Shown: positions 1 to 8,878, counted from the first letter of the stretch. The stretch: 64,000 nt of DNA from an uncultured Lachnospiraceae bacterium (GCA_934292725.1 CAKQXY010000009.1:1-64000), one strand, 5' to 3'. The notes: a model not told the origin generated them from the letters alone. Numbers and translations: made by a program.

Positions 1-31
1 CTGCCCAAATTCGATATACTTTAAACAGAAG

Positions 32-55
32 AAACAGCATCTGCAAGTGCTGTTT
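32..55. other. 8-bp perfect inverted repeat upstream of manA
   Basis: AAACAGCA (32-39) and TGCTGTTT (48-55) can form a hairpin with an 8-nt loop. Only three T residues end the 3' arm, so it could be a weak terminator of a gene lying left of the window or a leader hairpin of manA. Nothing in the visible sequence decides between these. Confidence 0.35.
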
Positions 56-78
56 GTATCGCATAAGGAGGAACTACT

Positions 79-1020
79 ATGGAACTTTTATTACTTGAGC
101 CGGTGTTTAAGCAGATGATTTGGGGCGGAAGCCGTTTAAAAGATGATTTTGGTTATGACATTCCGGGAGATAATACCGGAGAGTGTTGGGCAATCAGTGC
201 TCATCCGCACGGAGACTGTACCCTTAAGAATACCGAATATAAGGGAAAGACATTAAGCTGGCTGTGGGAAAATCACAGAGAATTATTTGGCAATGTACAG
301 GGAGACCGCTTCCCGCTTTTGATTAAGATTATTGACGCAAAGGCAGATCTTAGCATTCAGGTTCATCCAGATGACGCATACGCAGCAGAGCATGAGAATG
401 GCTCTCTTGGCAAGATGGAGTGCTGGTACATTCTTGATGCAAAAGAAGGCGGCACTATCGTGATTGGTCACAATGCAAAGAATCACGAGGAAGTAGAAGA
501 GATGATCCGCGGCAAGCGCTGGAAGGAATTTATCCGCGAGATTCCTGTAAAGAAGGGTGACTTCTTCCAGATTAATCCAGGCTGTGTTCATGCAATTAAG
601 GGTGGAACATTGATTCTTGAGACTCAGCAAAACAGTGATATTACATATCGTGTATATGACTATGATCGTCTGCAGGATGGAAAGCCGAGAGCACTTCATG
701 TACAGCAGAGTATTGACGTTATTAAGGCACCATTTGAGCCAGCAGTGGCAGAGCATGAAAAGCTTGACGTTGCAGGTGCAGAGGCAGAAAAGCTTGTAAG
801 CTGCCCATGCTACACTGTATGCAAGGCAACTGTAAATGGAACAGCAGAGTTTGATTGGGATCAGCCATTTGTAGATATCAGCGTTCTGGATGGAGAGGGA
901 ACCTTTGACGGCACTCCAGTAAAGAAGGGCACTCACCTTATCGTTCCGGCAGGTTATGGAAAGATGAAGGCAGAAGGCAAGAATTTGATGATGATTTATT
1001 CTTATATCACAGAAAAGTAA
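79..1020 (+). CDS. manA: Mannose-6-phosphate isomerase, type I (ManA)
   Basis: This cytoplasmic zinc enzyme interconverts mannose 6-phosphate and fructose 6-phosphate, feeding mannose into glycolysis or supplying mannose for glycans. The 313-residue product is the short form common in Bacillota. Metal-site segments are visible: QVHPDD (His96), KMECWY (Glu114) and NPGCVHAIKGG (His171), followed by the Arg-containing TYRVYDYDR motif near residue 191. The start is supported by AAGGAGG at 65-71, 7 nt upstream of the ATG. A ROK-family kinase follows after 84 bp and is probably co-transcribed, which fits a small hexose-phosphate module. No anomalies are seen. Confidence 0.95.
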   Translation: MELLLLEPVFKQMIWGGSRLKDDFGYDIPGDNTGECWAISAHPHGDCTLKNTEYKGKTLSWLWENHRELFGNVQGDRFPLLIKIIDAKADLSIQVHPDDAYAAEHENGSLGKMECWYILDAKEGGTIVIGHNAKNHEEVEEMIRGKRWKEFIREIPVKKGDFFQINPGCVHAIKGGTLILETQQNSDITYRVYDYDRLQDGKPRALHVQQSIDVIKAPFEPAVAEHEKLDVAGAEAEKLVSCPCYTVCKATVNGTAEFDWDQPFVDISVLDGEGTFDGTPVKKGTHLIVPAGYGKMKAEGKNLMMIYSYITEK

Positions 1021-1104
1021 GAAGTAATTAACCAAAATCAAAATAAAACAGGAAAGATCTCCCAAAAAGAAAATAGAAGACAGGGGAAATAGAGGAAAAT
1101 AGAA

Positions 1105-1983
1105 ATGAGAATTGGCGCATTAGAGGGCGGCGGCACAAAGATGGTGCTTGCTGTCTGCAATGAAAATGGAGAAGTTTTGGATCGTGTATCCATTCCGACA
1201 GAGACACCGGAAATTACGATGCCGAAGATGATTGCATATTTCAAGGAGCAGCAAGTTGAAGCACTTGGAATCGGATTCTTTGGTCCAGTTATCTTAAACG
1301 AGCAGTCTCCAAAGTATGGCTGTGTCGGCAATACACCAAAGCTTGCATGGAAGTGGTATCCGGTACTTGATGAGTTTAAGAAGGCACTGCAGATTCCTGT
1401 TGGATTTGATACAGATGTAAATGCAGCAGCGCTTGGTGAGGCAACATGGGGGATCACAAAGGGCTTAAAGAACAGCATTTATATCACAGTTGGAACGGGA
1501 ATTGGAGCAGGCGTTATTGTAGATGGAAAGATGCTTCATGGTATGCAGCATCCAGAAGGCGGTCATATTTTAGTAGCACCTCATCCAAATGATACATATA
1601 AGGGCAAATGCCCATATCATGGAAGATGCTTAGAGGGTATGGCTAGCGGCCCGGCAATCGAAGAGCGCTGGGGCAAAAAGGCATATGAGCTGTCTGACAG
1701 GAAGGAAGTTTGGGAGTTAGAGGCTTACTATGTGGCACAGGGACTTGTAGACATGATCATGCTTCTGTCACCAGAACGTATTGTACTCGGCGGCGGCGTT
1801 ATGCATCAGACTCATGTGATGGATTTGATCCGCAAGGAAACACTTCGCATGGTCAATAAGTACATCGACACAGAGGAGCTTTCCGATATCGAAAACTACA
1901 TTGTTCTTCCAAGCCTAAATGACAATCAGGGAATCCTTGGCTGTGCAAAGCTGGGAATGGATGCACTTACAGAAGCAAAATAA
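1105..1983 (+). CDS. ROK-family sugar kinase, probably fructokinase
   Basis: Predicted cytoplasmic ATP-dependent hexokinase of the ROK family. The N-terminus has the phosphate-binding LEGGGTK loop, the middle has DTDVNAAALGE with the probable catalytic Asp, then GTGIGAG, and a zinc-binding stretch CPYHGRC preceded by the GGHI motif. The 292-residue length and the CPYHGRCLEG signature are typical of Bacillota fructokinases (ScrK/GmuE type), but substrate choice between fructose, mannose and other hexoses cannot be read from sequence alone. It lies 84 bp behind manA; both enzymes meet at fructose 6-phosphate, so a mannose/fructose utilisation pair is a reasonable inference. A strong hairpin follows the stop. 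Confidence 0.88.
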   Translation: MRIGALEGGGTKMVLAVCNENGEVLDRVSIPTETPEITMPKMIAYFKEQQVEALGIGFFGPVILNEQSPKYGCVGNTPKLAWKWYPVLDEFKKALQIPVGFDTDVNAAALGEATWGITKGLKNSIYITVGTGIGAGVIVDGKMLHGMQHPEGGHILVAPHPNDTYKGKCPYHGRCLEGMASGPAIEERWGKKAYELSDRKEVWELEAYYVAQGLVDMIMLLSPERIVLGGGVMHQTHVMDLIRKETLRMVNKYIDTEELSDIENYIVLPSLNDNQGILGCAKLGMDALTEAK

Positions 1984-2009
1984 ATTTGATTAATGCAGAC
2001 AAAATTAAA

Positions 2010-2044
2010 GGCTCAGCACCGTGTTTAGCGGTGGCTGAGCCCTT
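2010..2044. terminator. Bidirectional terminator between the ROK kinase and lipoprotein genes
   Basis: GGCTCAGCACCG (2010-2021) pairs with CGGTGGCTGAGCC (2029-2041). On the plus strand CTTTG follows; on the minus strand TTTAATTTT follows, so the minus direction has the better U-tract. The hairpin covers the stop codon (2025-2027) of the minus-strand lipoprotein gene, so it can serve both convergent genes. Confidence 0.8.
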
Positions 2045-3773
2045 TGTATATGGAAAAAAGAATCGCACTTACGATAATAATAAGTGAAAGCAGACAAAGA
2101 TAATAGACAGCATTTGGCTGAGAAAGAGTCATGGTAAGTGACAGAACATTATCTGTTGTCTTGGCAGAGTAAACATTATCTAAGATATTGTTTTCTGTTG
2201 TAAGACTGCTTTCAAGAGAATCAGACATTATGGCAGTACCGTTTGGAAGCTGCACCATAACAGTAATTAATGTTGCATCTGGCTGCACAAGAAAATTAGA
2301 AAAGTCCATGTTTTCTGTGAAGCGATATGTATGCTTTGGCTGAAACAGCGCCGTAGTATGAGAACAGTAGTCAATTGATTCCTTTCCGCCAAAGAAAGCT
2401 TCAAATCCCTTTGCGAGATAAGATGGTGTGCCAGTCTGTGTAAAGAACAGAGTCAGGTGATTTTCATCATCAGTTTTGGCGGTTATAGTTCCGAAATTGT
2501 AAGTATCACGCTTTGCAGTATCTGTGATAAGCTTTTGATGAAGCTTAGGTACCTCGCCGAGTGAGAGAGTAATTGTGCGTGTCAGAAGCTGTATAGATTT
2601 TATCTGTGTAGAAACTGTGATCTGCTGTGGCTGATATTGGAAGATGGCATCATAGTTATAGGTGCATCCCCCCTCCACAAGATCATCAAACAGACAGACA
2701 TAGCCATCATAACCATCGCGTGCAAGCGGAAGCTTTTGAAGCGTATGATCATTGTCGTATACAGCAAGTGCTGCATTTGTGTCGGTGCTGTAGAAATAGC
2801 GTGCCCTTGCTGTTCCTGAATCGGGAACAAAGAAGGAAAACTGAAATGGTTCTGCATAAGAGTGCACGATTTTCATAGAGTTTTCAGCGATAATCGATTC
2901 AGACGCAAGTGATTTGCTTGATGACTGAAACAGCTGGCTTGTCTGAACACACAATTCCTTAAAGCTTTCAGCGCTGAAGGTCAGCTGCCATGTGGTATCA
3001 TTATTCCAGACAGCCTCAATTCCATCTGGGACGATAGCGTCAAGATAGCTTTTTACATTAGAAGCATTGTCTCGCAGTTCATCAGGAAAGATGATATAAA
3101 TAGTACGGTTCCATTTGTCAAGAGAAAGTGATGTTAAAATATCAATTCGCTTGGCATCAAGAATTTTTTCTGCGTTGCAGACAAGTGCATTATTTTGGCT
3201 TTTATAGCTTCGTCCGTTATAGATAAGTTCATTTTCCTGCTGAGACAGGTAGGCTAAAAGCTTTGAGTCACTAAGTCCTGTGCGCTCCTTAAGAGCATCA
3301 GTAAACCAGGCAAAAACAGCCATCACATCATCTGGCTCAGATAAGGTAAAGCCAGTTTTTACACCGACTTGCGGTCGTGAAATTGAAGAAAATTGTTCAA
3401 TGCCTGTAAGCGCATCAATTTTTTCCTGATATTCATCTAATGAATCAAATGAAAGAATAAAAGTCAGCTCATAGGCAGAAGCAGTGTCCACATAATTCCA
3501 CTCAAGTCCCTTCGGGCAGTTAGCTGTGATAAAGCTTTGAAAAGAAAAATTGCTGTTGTGGAAAAGCTTTTGCAGTGTCTTTTTATTGGCTGTAACAGAC
3601 ATCGTGCGCGTACCTGACTCATCAGCCTGAATATCCAATACAGAAGAGAAGGTGATTGGCGGACACTTTGAGCAGCCGCCTATCACACAAATAGTAATCA
3701 AAATAAAAAAACAAAATAGAAAAGCGTGAAGAAATTGTTTTATCCTGTCAGGATGAAAAATTCGTGTTTTCAT
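2025..3773 (-). CDS. Large lipoprotein of unknown function, metal-regulator-linked
   Basis: I do not recognise a confident family. A hydrophobic signal segment ends in a lipobox-like VIGGC, so the protein is probably lipidated and exported; the mature start carries a CSKC pair. The first 200 residues after it (TFSSVLDIQADESGTRTMSV and onward) resemble bacterial LppM-like beta-rich lipoproteins in style only. A single hydrophobic helix lies at the extreme C-terminus, followed by the basic end SIYKGLSHR, so both ends may be membrane-tethered. The ATG at 3773 gives 582 residues; a TTG at 3779 would overlap the upstream stop. Neither has a good ribosome site, which suggests translational coupling to the DtxR-type gene. 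Confidence 0.75.
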   Translation of the reverse strand: MKTRIFHPDRIKQFLHAFLFCFFILITICVIGGCSKCPPITFSSVLDIQADESGTRTMSVTANKKTLQKLFHNSNFSFQSFITANCPKGLEWNYVDTASAYELTFILSFDSLDEYQEKIDALTGIEQFSSISRPQVGVKTGFTLSEPDDVMAVFAWFTDALKERTGLSDSKLLAYLSQQENELIYNGRSYKSQNNALVCNAEKILDAKRIDILTSLSLDKWNRTIYIIFPDELRDNASNVKSYLDAIVPDGIEAVWNNDTTWQLTFSAESFKELCVQTSQLFQSSSKSLASESIIAENSMKIVHSYAEPFQFSFFVPDSGTARARYFYSTDTNAALAVYDNDHTLQKLPLARDGYDGYVCLFDDLVEGGCTYNYDAIFQYQPQQITVSTQIKSIQLLTRTITLSLGEVPKLHQKLITDTAKRDTYNFGTITAKTDDENHLTLFFTQTGTPSYLAKGFEAFFGGKESIDYCSHTTALFQPKHTYRFTENMDFSNFLVQPDATLITVMVQLPNGTAIMSDSLESSLTTENNILDNVYSAKTTDNVLSLTMTLSQPNAVYYLCLLSLIIIVSAILFSIYKGLSHR

Positions 3774-3775
3774 AA

Positions 3776-4141
3776 TCAAAACTGACCAAAATGGTTTTTC
3801 AGTGCTTCAAAACTCTCCTTACTGATTACATGCTCCATTTTGCATGCGTCCTCAGCAGCAATGCTGCTGTCAACTCCAAGGCTAATAAGCCAATTTGTCA
3901 GCCACTCATGGCGCTCATAGATCATTTCGGCAATCGCACGGCCGCTGTCAGTAAGATAAATATAACCGGCTTGAGTTACGGTAATCTTTCCGCCCTCTCG
4001 TAAATTTTTCATTGCGATGCTGACACTTGATTTTTTAAAATCCAATTCATTTGCGATATCGACAGAGCGCACAACTGGCAGCTTTTTGCTGAGCATAAGG
4101 ATTGTTTCAAGATAGTTTTCGGCAGATTCATGTATTTGCAT
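3776..4141 (-). CDS. DtxR-family metal-dependent transcriptional regulator, short form
   Basis: A 121-residue winged-helix repressor with the DtxR/MntR core and no C-terminal SH3-like domain. Compared with the family ligands, Cys100, Glu103 and His104 (CKMEHV) match the DtxR/IdeR iron set of Cys-Glu-His rather than MntR, which has Glu in place of the Cys. His78 and Glu12 are also retained, but the position of DtxR Met10 or MntR Asp8 is Asn9. This argues for ferrous iron sensing, as an inference. The ATG at 4141 is chosen because AGGAGG (complement of 4149-4154) sits 7 nt upstream; a TTG at 4147 would be 1 nt away. It overlaps or abuts the lipoprotein gene start. Confidence 0.9.
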   Translation of the reverse strand: MQIHESAENYLETILMLSKKLPVVRSVDIANELDFKKSSVSIAMKNLREGGKITVTQAGYIYLTDSGRAIAEMIYERHEWLTNWLISLGVDSSIAAEDACKMEHVISKESFEALKNHFGQF

Positions 4142-4184
4142 AAGCAAACCTCCTGTGTAAATATATCTAAGTCAATTACATATA

Positions 4185-4213
4185 AGAATACCATAAATAT
4201 GAAAAAAGTTCAA
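4185..4213 (-). promoter_or_regulatory. Promoter of the DtxR-lipoprotein operon
   Basis: On the minus strand TTGAAC (complement of 4208-4213) and TATTCT (complement of 4185-4190) are separated by 17 nt. Downstream, before the ribosome site, is an AT-rich imperfect palindrome with TGTAA and TTACA ends (about 4157-4181) that could be the autoregulatory operator. Confidence 0.6.
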
Positions 4214-4249
4214 CATAACTTCGCCGATTCATCTTGCAAAAAAAAGTCA

Positions 4250-4277
4250 TTGACAAAATAAAATAAGGTATTATAAT
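4250..4277 (+). promoter_or_regulatory. Strong sigma-A-type promoter of the MarR-ABC operon
   Basis: Consensus TTGACA (4250-4255) and TATAAT (4272-4277) are separated by 16 nt. The near-perfect match predicts high basal activity, which fits control by a repressor binding just downstream. Confidence 0.85.
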
Positions 4278-4285
4278 AATTCTGT

Positions 4286-4307
4286 ATCGAACAATTCGGA
4301 ATCGAAC
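4286..4307 (+). promoter_or_regulatory. Probable MarR operator
   Basis: ATCGAAC occurs at 4286-4292 and again at 4301-4307, and the intervening bases make a TCGAA-CAA-TTCGG near-palindrome. The site begins 9 nt after the -10 box, so a protein bound here would cover the transcription start. Binding by the adjacent MarR protein is inferred from position. Confidence 0.55.
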
Positions 4308-4336
4308 TATTTTGCGCTCCGGGAAAGGAAGGCTGT

Positions 4337-4786
4337 ATGGAAAAGGAAAAATCGATATGCTTTAGCCTAAAGAGGGTCAATCATATCGTGGAGAGAGGCA
4401 TTCACACAAGCCTCGCGGCAGCTGGTTTTGATGAAATCACCAACATGCATGGGTGGATTTTGGGCTTTTTGTATCACTCGCAGCGACCGGTCTATCAAAA
4501 GGATATCGAATCAAATTTTGGCATTGCCCGTTCAACGGTGACAAACATCCTGCAGCTGATGGAGAAAAAGGGGTATCTGACAAGGACTACCGATGAGCAT
4601 GATGCAAGGCTTAAGCGGTTAGAACTGACAGAGTTAGGGAAAAAGGTTCACCTTGATACGATTGCAGTAATCGACTCAGCACATGATGCGATGGAGGCTG
4701 GTATTACAGATGAAGAGAGAAGGATCTGCTTTGAGGTATTGGAAAAGATCTGTAAAAATGTAGAGAAAATAACAGGAGGAGAGTAG
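4337..4786 (+). CDS. MarR-family transcriptional repressor
   Basis: A 149-residue winged-helix protein. The central region GIARSTVTNILQLMEKKGYLTRTTDEHDARLKRLELTE, read here as its recognisable pieces GIARSTVT, EKKGYL and DARLKRL, has the helix-turn-helix and wing of MarR/SlyA regulators. The start follows AAAGGAAGG by a short spacer. It is the first gene of an operon with two ABC half-exporters, only 2 bp from the next start, so it probably represses the exporter genes and is released by a ligand that may also be the transport substrate. The ligand cannot be predicted. Confidence 0.9.
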   Translation: MEKEKSICFSLKRVNHIVERGIHTSLAAAGFDEITNMHGWILGFLYHSQRPVYQKDIESNFGIARSTVTNILQLMEKKGYLTRTTDEHDARLKRLELTELGKKVHLDTIAVIDSAHDAMEAGITDEERRICFEVLEKICKNVEKITGGE

Positions 4787-4788
4787 CC

Positions 4789-6549
4789 ATGATAAAAACA
4801 CTAGGTGCATATGTAAAAGAATTTAAGCGTGCATCAATTGCGACACCGTGCTACATGATTCTGGAAGTTTTGATGGAGATGATGATTCCCTATCTGATGG
4901 CTTCCATTATTGATGATGGTGTCAATAAGGGCGATATGAAGCATATCTGTGTTGTTGGTGCAGGCATGCTTGTGATCGCAGCAATCGGCTTATTTGCCGG
5001 AATCATGGGCGGTGTGTATGGTGCAAAAGCATCAGCAGGATTTGCCCGTAATCTTAGAAAAGGAATGTATGATAATATTCAGACCTTTTCATTTTCCAAC
5101 ATTGATAAATTTTCAACTGCCAGTCTCGTAACAAGACTGACCACTGATGTAACTAATATTCAGAATGCATATCAGATGGTGCTTCGTATGTGTATGAGAG
5201 CACCGGCCAGTCTGATTTGTGCACTTGCAATGGCATTTATTACAAATGCAAGAATTTCTACAATTTTCTTAGGCGTTATCATTGTTCTTGGCATTGCTTT
5301 GTTTTTTATTGTCAACAGAGCAAGAAAATATTTTACCGCAGCATTTCCAAAGTACGATGAGTTAAATGCGAGTGTTCAGGAGAATGTTTCTGCTATTCGT
5401 GTTGTAAAGGCTTACGTGCGTGAGGATTATGAAAAGAACAAGTTTGTAAAGGCAAGCGAAAATATTTATAAGATATTTGTAAAGGCAGAGGGGGTTGTTG
5501 CATTAAACTCTCCAGTCATGATGTTTGCTGTATATGGCTGTATCCTTGCAATCAGCTGGATTGGTGCGAAGATGATCATCGGAACAGGAAGTGTTGCGTT
5601 GACAACAGGAAAGCTGATGAGCTTATTAAATTATTGCATGAGTATTTTGATGAGCTTAATGATGCTGTCTATGGTTTTCGTTATGCTTACAATGAGTATT
5701 GCAAGTGCAGAGCGTATATGTGAAGTATTAAATGAAAAGCCGGATTTAAAGAACCCAGATCAGCCAGTTACAGATGTAAAGGATGGCAGCATCGAGTTTG
5801 ATCATGTTACATTCCGATATAATGCAGGAAGCGAAAAGCCGATTTTGTCTGATATCAATTTGTCTATCCGTTCAGGTGAGACAATTGGTCTGATTGGTGG
5901 AACGGGAAGTGCAAAGTCAAGTCTTGTTAATTTGATCAGCCGTCTGTATGATGTTCAGGAAGGTGCTGTAAAGGTTGGCGGTCTGGATGTGCGAAAATAT
6001 GATATGGAAGCACTTCGTAATCAGGTCAGCGTTGTTCTTCAGAAAAATGTCCTGTTTTCAGGAACCATTTTTGAAAATCTTCGCTGGGGTGATAAAACAG
6101 CTTCTGATGAGGAGTGTATCCGTGCCTGTAAGCTTGCCTGTGCCGATGAATTTATTGAGCGTTTCCCAGAGCGTTACAATACTTACATTGAGCAGGGCGG
6201 AAATAACGTATCAGGCGGACAAAAGCAGCGCCTTTGTATTGCAAGAGCACTTCTTAAAAAGCCAAAGATTCTGATTCTTGATGACTCCACAAGTGCAGTT
6301 GATACGGCAACTGATGCAAAGATCCGTCAGGCATTTGCAACGGAAATTCCTGATACAACAAAGATCATAATTGCACAGCGTATCTCAAGTGTGCAGAATG
6401 CAGACCGTATCATTGTTATGGATGATGGTAAGATTAACGGAATTGGAACACATGAAGAGCTTCTTGCTAAAAATGAGATTTACCGCGAGGTATATGAGTC
6501 CCAGACAGGCGGAAGCGGCGATTTTGATGAGAAAGGCGGTGATCAGTAA
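4789..6549 (+). CDS. ABC exporter half-transporter with degenerate ATP site
   Basis: A 586-residue fusion of six membrane helices and a C-terminal ATPase domain. The Walker A motif reads GGTGSAKSS (370-378), with Ala375 where Gly is usual. The Walker B end is LILDD with Asp499 in place of the catalytic Glu, while the signature VSGGQ is intact. This is the pattern of the non-hydrolysing partner in heterodimeric exporters such as TM287/288 or YheI/YheH. The partner is encoded next, overlapping by one base at TAATG. Together they probably export a drug, lipid or peptide under MarR control; the substrate is unknown. Confidence 0.92.
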   Translation: MIKTLGAYVKEFKRASIATPCYMILEVLMEMMIPYLMASIIDDGVNKGDMKHICVVGAGMLVIAAIGLFAGIMGGVYGAKASAGFARNLRKGMYDNIQTFSFSNIDKFSTASLVTRLTTDVTNIQNAYQMVLRMCMRAPASLICALAMAFITNARISTIFLGVIIVLGIALFFIVNRARKYFTAAFPKYDELNASVQENVSAIRVVKAYVREDYEKNKFVKASENIYKIFVKAEGVVALNSPVMMFAVYGCILAISWIGAKMIIGTGSVALTTGKLMSLLNYCMSILMSLMMLSMVFVMLTMSIASAERICEVLNEKPDLKNPDQPVTDVKDGSIEFDHVTFRYNAGSEKPILSDINLSIRSGETIGLIGGTGSAKSSLVNLISRLYDVQEGAVKVGGLDVRKYDMEALRNQVSVVLQKNVLFSGTIFENLRWGDKTASDEECIRACKLACADEFIERFPERYNTYIEQGGNNVSGGQKQRLCIARALLKKPKILILDDSTSAVDTATDAKIRQAFATEIPDTTKIIIAQRISSVQNADRIIVMDDGKINGIGTHEELLAKNEIYREVYESQTGGSGDFDEKGGDQ

Positions 6550-8462
6550 TGCCAGGACCAAGACGTGATTTCGGACCAAAGCAGAAGGTCGAAAACCCAG
6601 TAAAGGTATTTAAACGCATCATGTCCTATGTGCTGAAGCGTTATCCAGTTCATTGCCTGTTTGTACTTATCTGTATTGTTGTAAGTGTATATGCAAATGT
6701 ACAGGGAACTATGTTCATGAAGACTTTGATTGACGGTTATATTACACCTCTTTTAGGTCAGGCTAACCCGGACTATTCAGAGCTTCTGCAGGCAATTATC
6801 AAGATGGGAATTTTGTATGTAATTGGTATTGCTGCTACTTTTGGCAATACTAAGATCATGGTTTATGTGACTCAGGGAACAATGAGAAACATCCGTAACG
6901 ACATGTTTAAACATATGGAATCCCTTCCAATTAAATATTTTGACACACATAAGCATGGTGATATCATGTCAATGTATACAAATGATGTTGATACGCTGCG
7001 CCAGATGGTCAGCCAGAGTATTCCTCAGTTTATCAACAGCTTAATCAGTATTGTAAATGTGCTGATCTACATGATCATCTTAAGTGTGCCGCTTACACTT
7101 GTTTCTATTATTATGGTTATGCTTGTTATATGGGCAAGTAAGACAGCTGCTTCTAAGAGCGGAAAGTTTTTCGTATCACAGCAAAAAAATATCGGTGCAT
7201 TAAACGGCTTTATCGAGGAGATGATGGATGGTCAGAAGGTTGTCAAGGTATTCTGTCACGAAGAGGAGAGTATTGAGCGCTTTGACCAGTTAAACAATGA
7301 TCTGTTTGGAAGTGCATATAATGCAAACCGTTATGCTAATATCTTAGGACCAATCAATGTACAGCTTGGAAACTTAAGCTACGTTGTTGTTGCAATCGTT
7401 GGTGGTCTTGTTGCAATCAACGGAATCGGCGGCTTTACTTTGGGAAGTCTGGCAAGCTTTTTGACCTTAAATAAGAGCTTCCAGCAGCCAATTAACCAGA
7501 TCAGCAATCAGTTAAACAGTATCGTTATGGCACTTGCCGGCGGTGATAGAATCTTCCGTCTGCTTGATGAAAAGCCAGAGGTGGATGATGGATATGTTAC
7601 TCTTACAGATGCTGTTGTAAATGCAGATGGCACAATCACTGAATCCAATAAGAGAACAGGAACATGGGCTTGGAAGCATTATCACAAGGCAGATGGTACG
7701 ACAGATTATAGACAGCTTAAAGGCGATGTTGTATTTGAGCATGTGGATTTTGGTTACAACGATGACAAGATGGTACTTCATGATGTAAGCTTATATGCGC
7801 AGCCAGGACAAAAGATTGCATTTGTAGGTTCAACAGGTGCAGGAAAGACGACAATCACCAATTTGATCAACCGTTTCTACGATATTCAAAGCGGAAAGAT
7901 TCGTTATGACGGCATAAATATCGGAAAGATCAAAAAGGATGATCTTCGTCATTCACTTGGAATTGTTCTTCAGGATACGCATCTGTTTACTGGAACTGTT
8001 ATGGAAAATATCCGTTATGGAAAACTTGATGCGACAGAAGAAGAGGTACATGCAGCAGCCAAGCTTGCTAATGCAGATGGCTTTATCCGTAGACTGCCGC
8101 AGGGCTACGACACAATGCTTACAGGAGATGGTGCTAACTTAAGTCAGGGGGAAAGACAGCTTCTTGCCATTGCCCGTGCAGCTGTTGCCGATCCGCCTGT
8201 ACTAATTCTTGACGAGGCAACAAGCTCCATTGATACAAGGACTGAGAAAATTGTTCAGGATGGTATGGATAAGCTGATGCACGGAAGAACAACATTTGTT
8301 ATCGCGCACCGTCTGTCTACCGTTAAGAACAGCGACTGCATCATGGTCTTAGAGCAGGGACGTATCATTGAGCGCGGAACTCATGATGATCTTATTGCAC
8401 AAAAGGGCAAATATTATCAGCTATACACTGGAAATAAGATCGGGGGTGCGGACAATTTTTGA
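6549..8462 (+). CDS. ABC exporter half-transporter with canonical ATP site
   Basis: A 637-residue membrane-plus-ATPase protein and partner of the preceding gene. The nucleotide-binding domain has canonical Walker A (GSTGAGKT, 427-434) and Walker B ending in Asp555-Glu556, but its signature reads NLSQGE rather than LSGGQ. In a heterodimer its Walker motifs pair with the intact SGGQ of the partner to form the working site, while the partner's weak Walker motifs pair with SQGE. About 50 extra residues lie between the membrane part and the ATPase domain (around 350-400, TGTWAWKHYHKADGTTDYR), a common insertion in this subgroup. The start overlaps the upstream stop by one base. Confidence 0.92.
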   Translation: MPGPRRDFGPKQKVENPVKVFKRIMSYVLKRYPVHCLFVLICIVVSVYANVQGTMFMKTLIDGYITPLLGQANPDYSELLQAIIKMGILYVIGIAATFGNTKIMVYVTQGTMRNIRNDMFKHMESLPIKYFDTHKHGDIMSMYTNDVDTLRQMVSQSIPQFINSLISIVNVLIYMIILSVPLTLVSIIMVMLVIWASKTAASKSGKFFVSQQKNIGALNGFIEEMMDGQKVVKVFCHEEESIERFDQLNNDLFGSAYNANRYANILGPINVQLGNLSYVVVAIVGGLVAINGIGGFTLGSLASFLTLNKSFQQPINQISNQLNSIVMALAGGDRIFRLLDEKPEVDDGYVTLTDAVVNADGTITESNKRTGTWAWKHYHKADGTTDYRQLKGDVVFEHVDFGYNDDKMVLHDVSLYAQPGQKIAFVGSTGAGKTTITNLINRFYDIQSGKIRYDGINIGKIKKDDLRHSLGIVLQDTHLFTGTVMENIRYGKLDATEEEVHAAAKLANADGFIRRLPQGYDTMLTGDGANLSQGERQLLAIARAAVADPPVLILDEATSSIDTRTEKIVQDGMDKLMHGRTTFVIAHRLSTVKNSDCIMVLEQGRIIERGTHDDLIAQKGKYYQLYTGNKIGGADNF

Positions 8463-8528
8463 ACCTAATGTCGAAAAATGTTAGGAGAAAGAAATGAACA
8501 GGTATAGCACCGAAGAAAAACAACAGGG

Positions 8529-8811
8529 ATTCTTCGCTGGCTTAGAGAAACAGTTCCGGATAAGGTAAGTAATGGATACTGCCGCATTCATTTGCTTTTA
8601 AAACGAGAAGGTATTATAATCTCTGAGAAAATCGTTCGGAGTATCATGAAAGAAGAAAACATGATACTCCGAACAATCCGTCAGAAAAAAATATAGCTCT
8701 TATTTAGGAGAAATCTTACTGGCTGTGCCAAACGAAATACAAAGAGATTGTTATGCTGATAAAACAAACAAAAAATGGTTAACAGACATCACTGAGTTTA
8801 AAATTGGATAA
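8529..8811 (+). pseudogene. IS3-family transposase (OrfB) relic
   Basis: Two reading frames carry pieces of an IS3-group OrfB. One frame gives RWLRETVPDKVSNGYCRIHL and then KREGIIISEKIVRSIMKEE, the HTH_21 region. After a run of A at 8685-8691 the match continues one frame over with YSSYLGEI, AVPNEIQRD and KKWLTDITEF, which includes the first Asp of the DDE triad. A stop follows at 8809. The rest of the catalytic domain and OrfA are absent, and no terminal inverted repeats are evident. The relic is dead. The remainder of the 8463-8878 gap shows nothing I can assign. Confidence 0.85.
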
Positions 8812-8878
8812 GAGATAAAAGGATCAAACTGTCGTTAGGGGAGTGAGTCCGATGGAGTAGACGCAGTCTTGGAATTGC

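Noticed and set aside
283..1065. Long minus-strand open frame opposite manA (260 codons)
   Set aside because: It is antisense to a clear enzyme gene, rich in Cys, Leu and Ile as expected for a shadow frame, and has no family features or ribosome site.
8494..8565. Short ATG frame (MNRYSTEEKQQ) after the ABC exporter as a small gene
   Set aside because: It stops after 23 codons and the IS3 transposase match lies in another frame over the same bases, so it is part of the relic.
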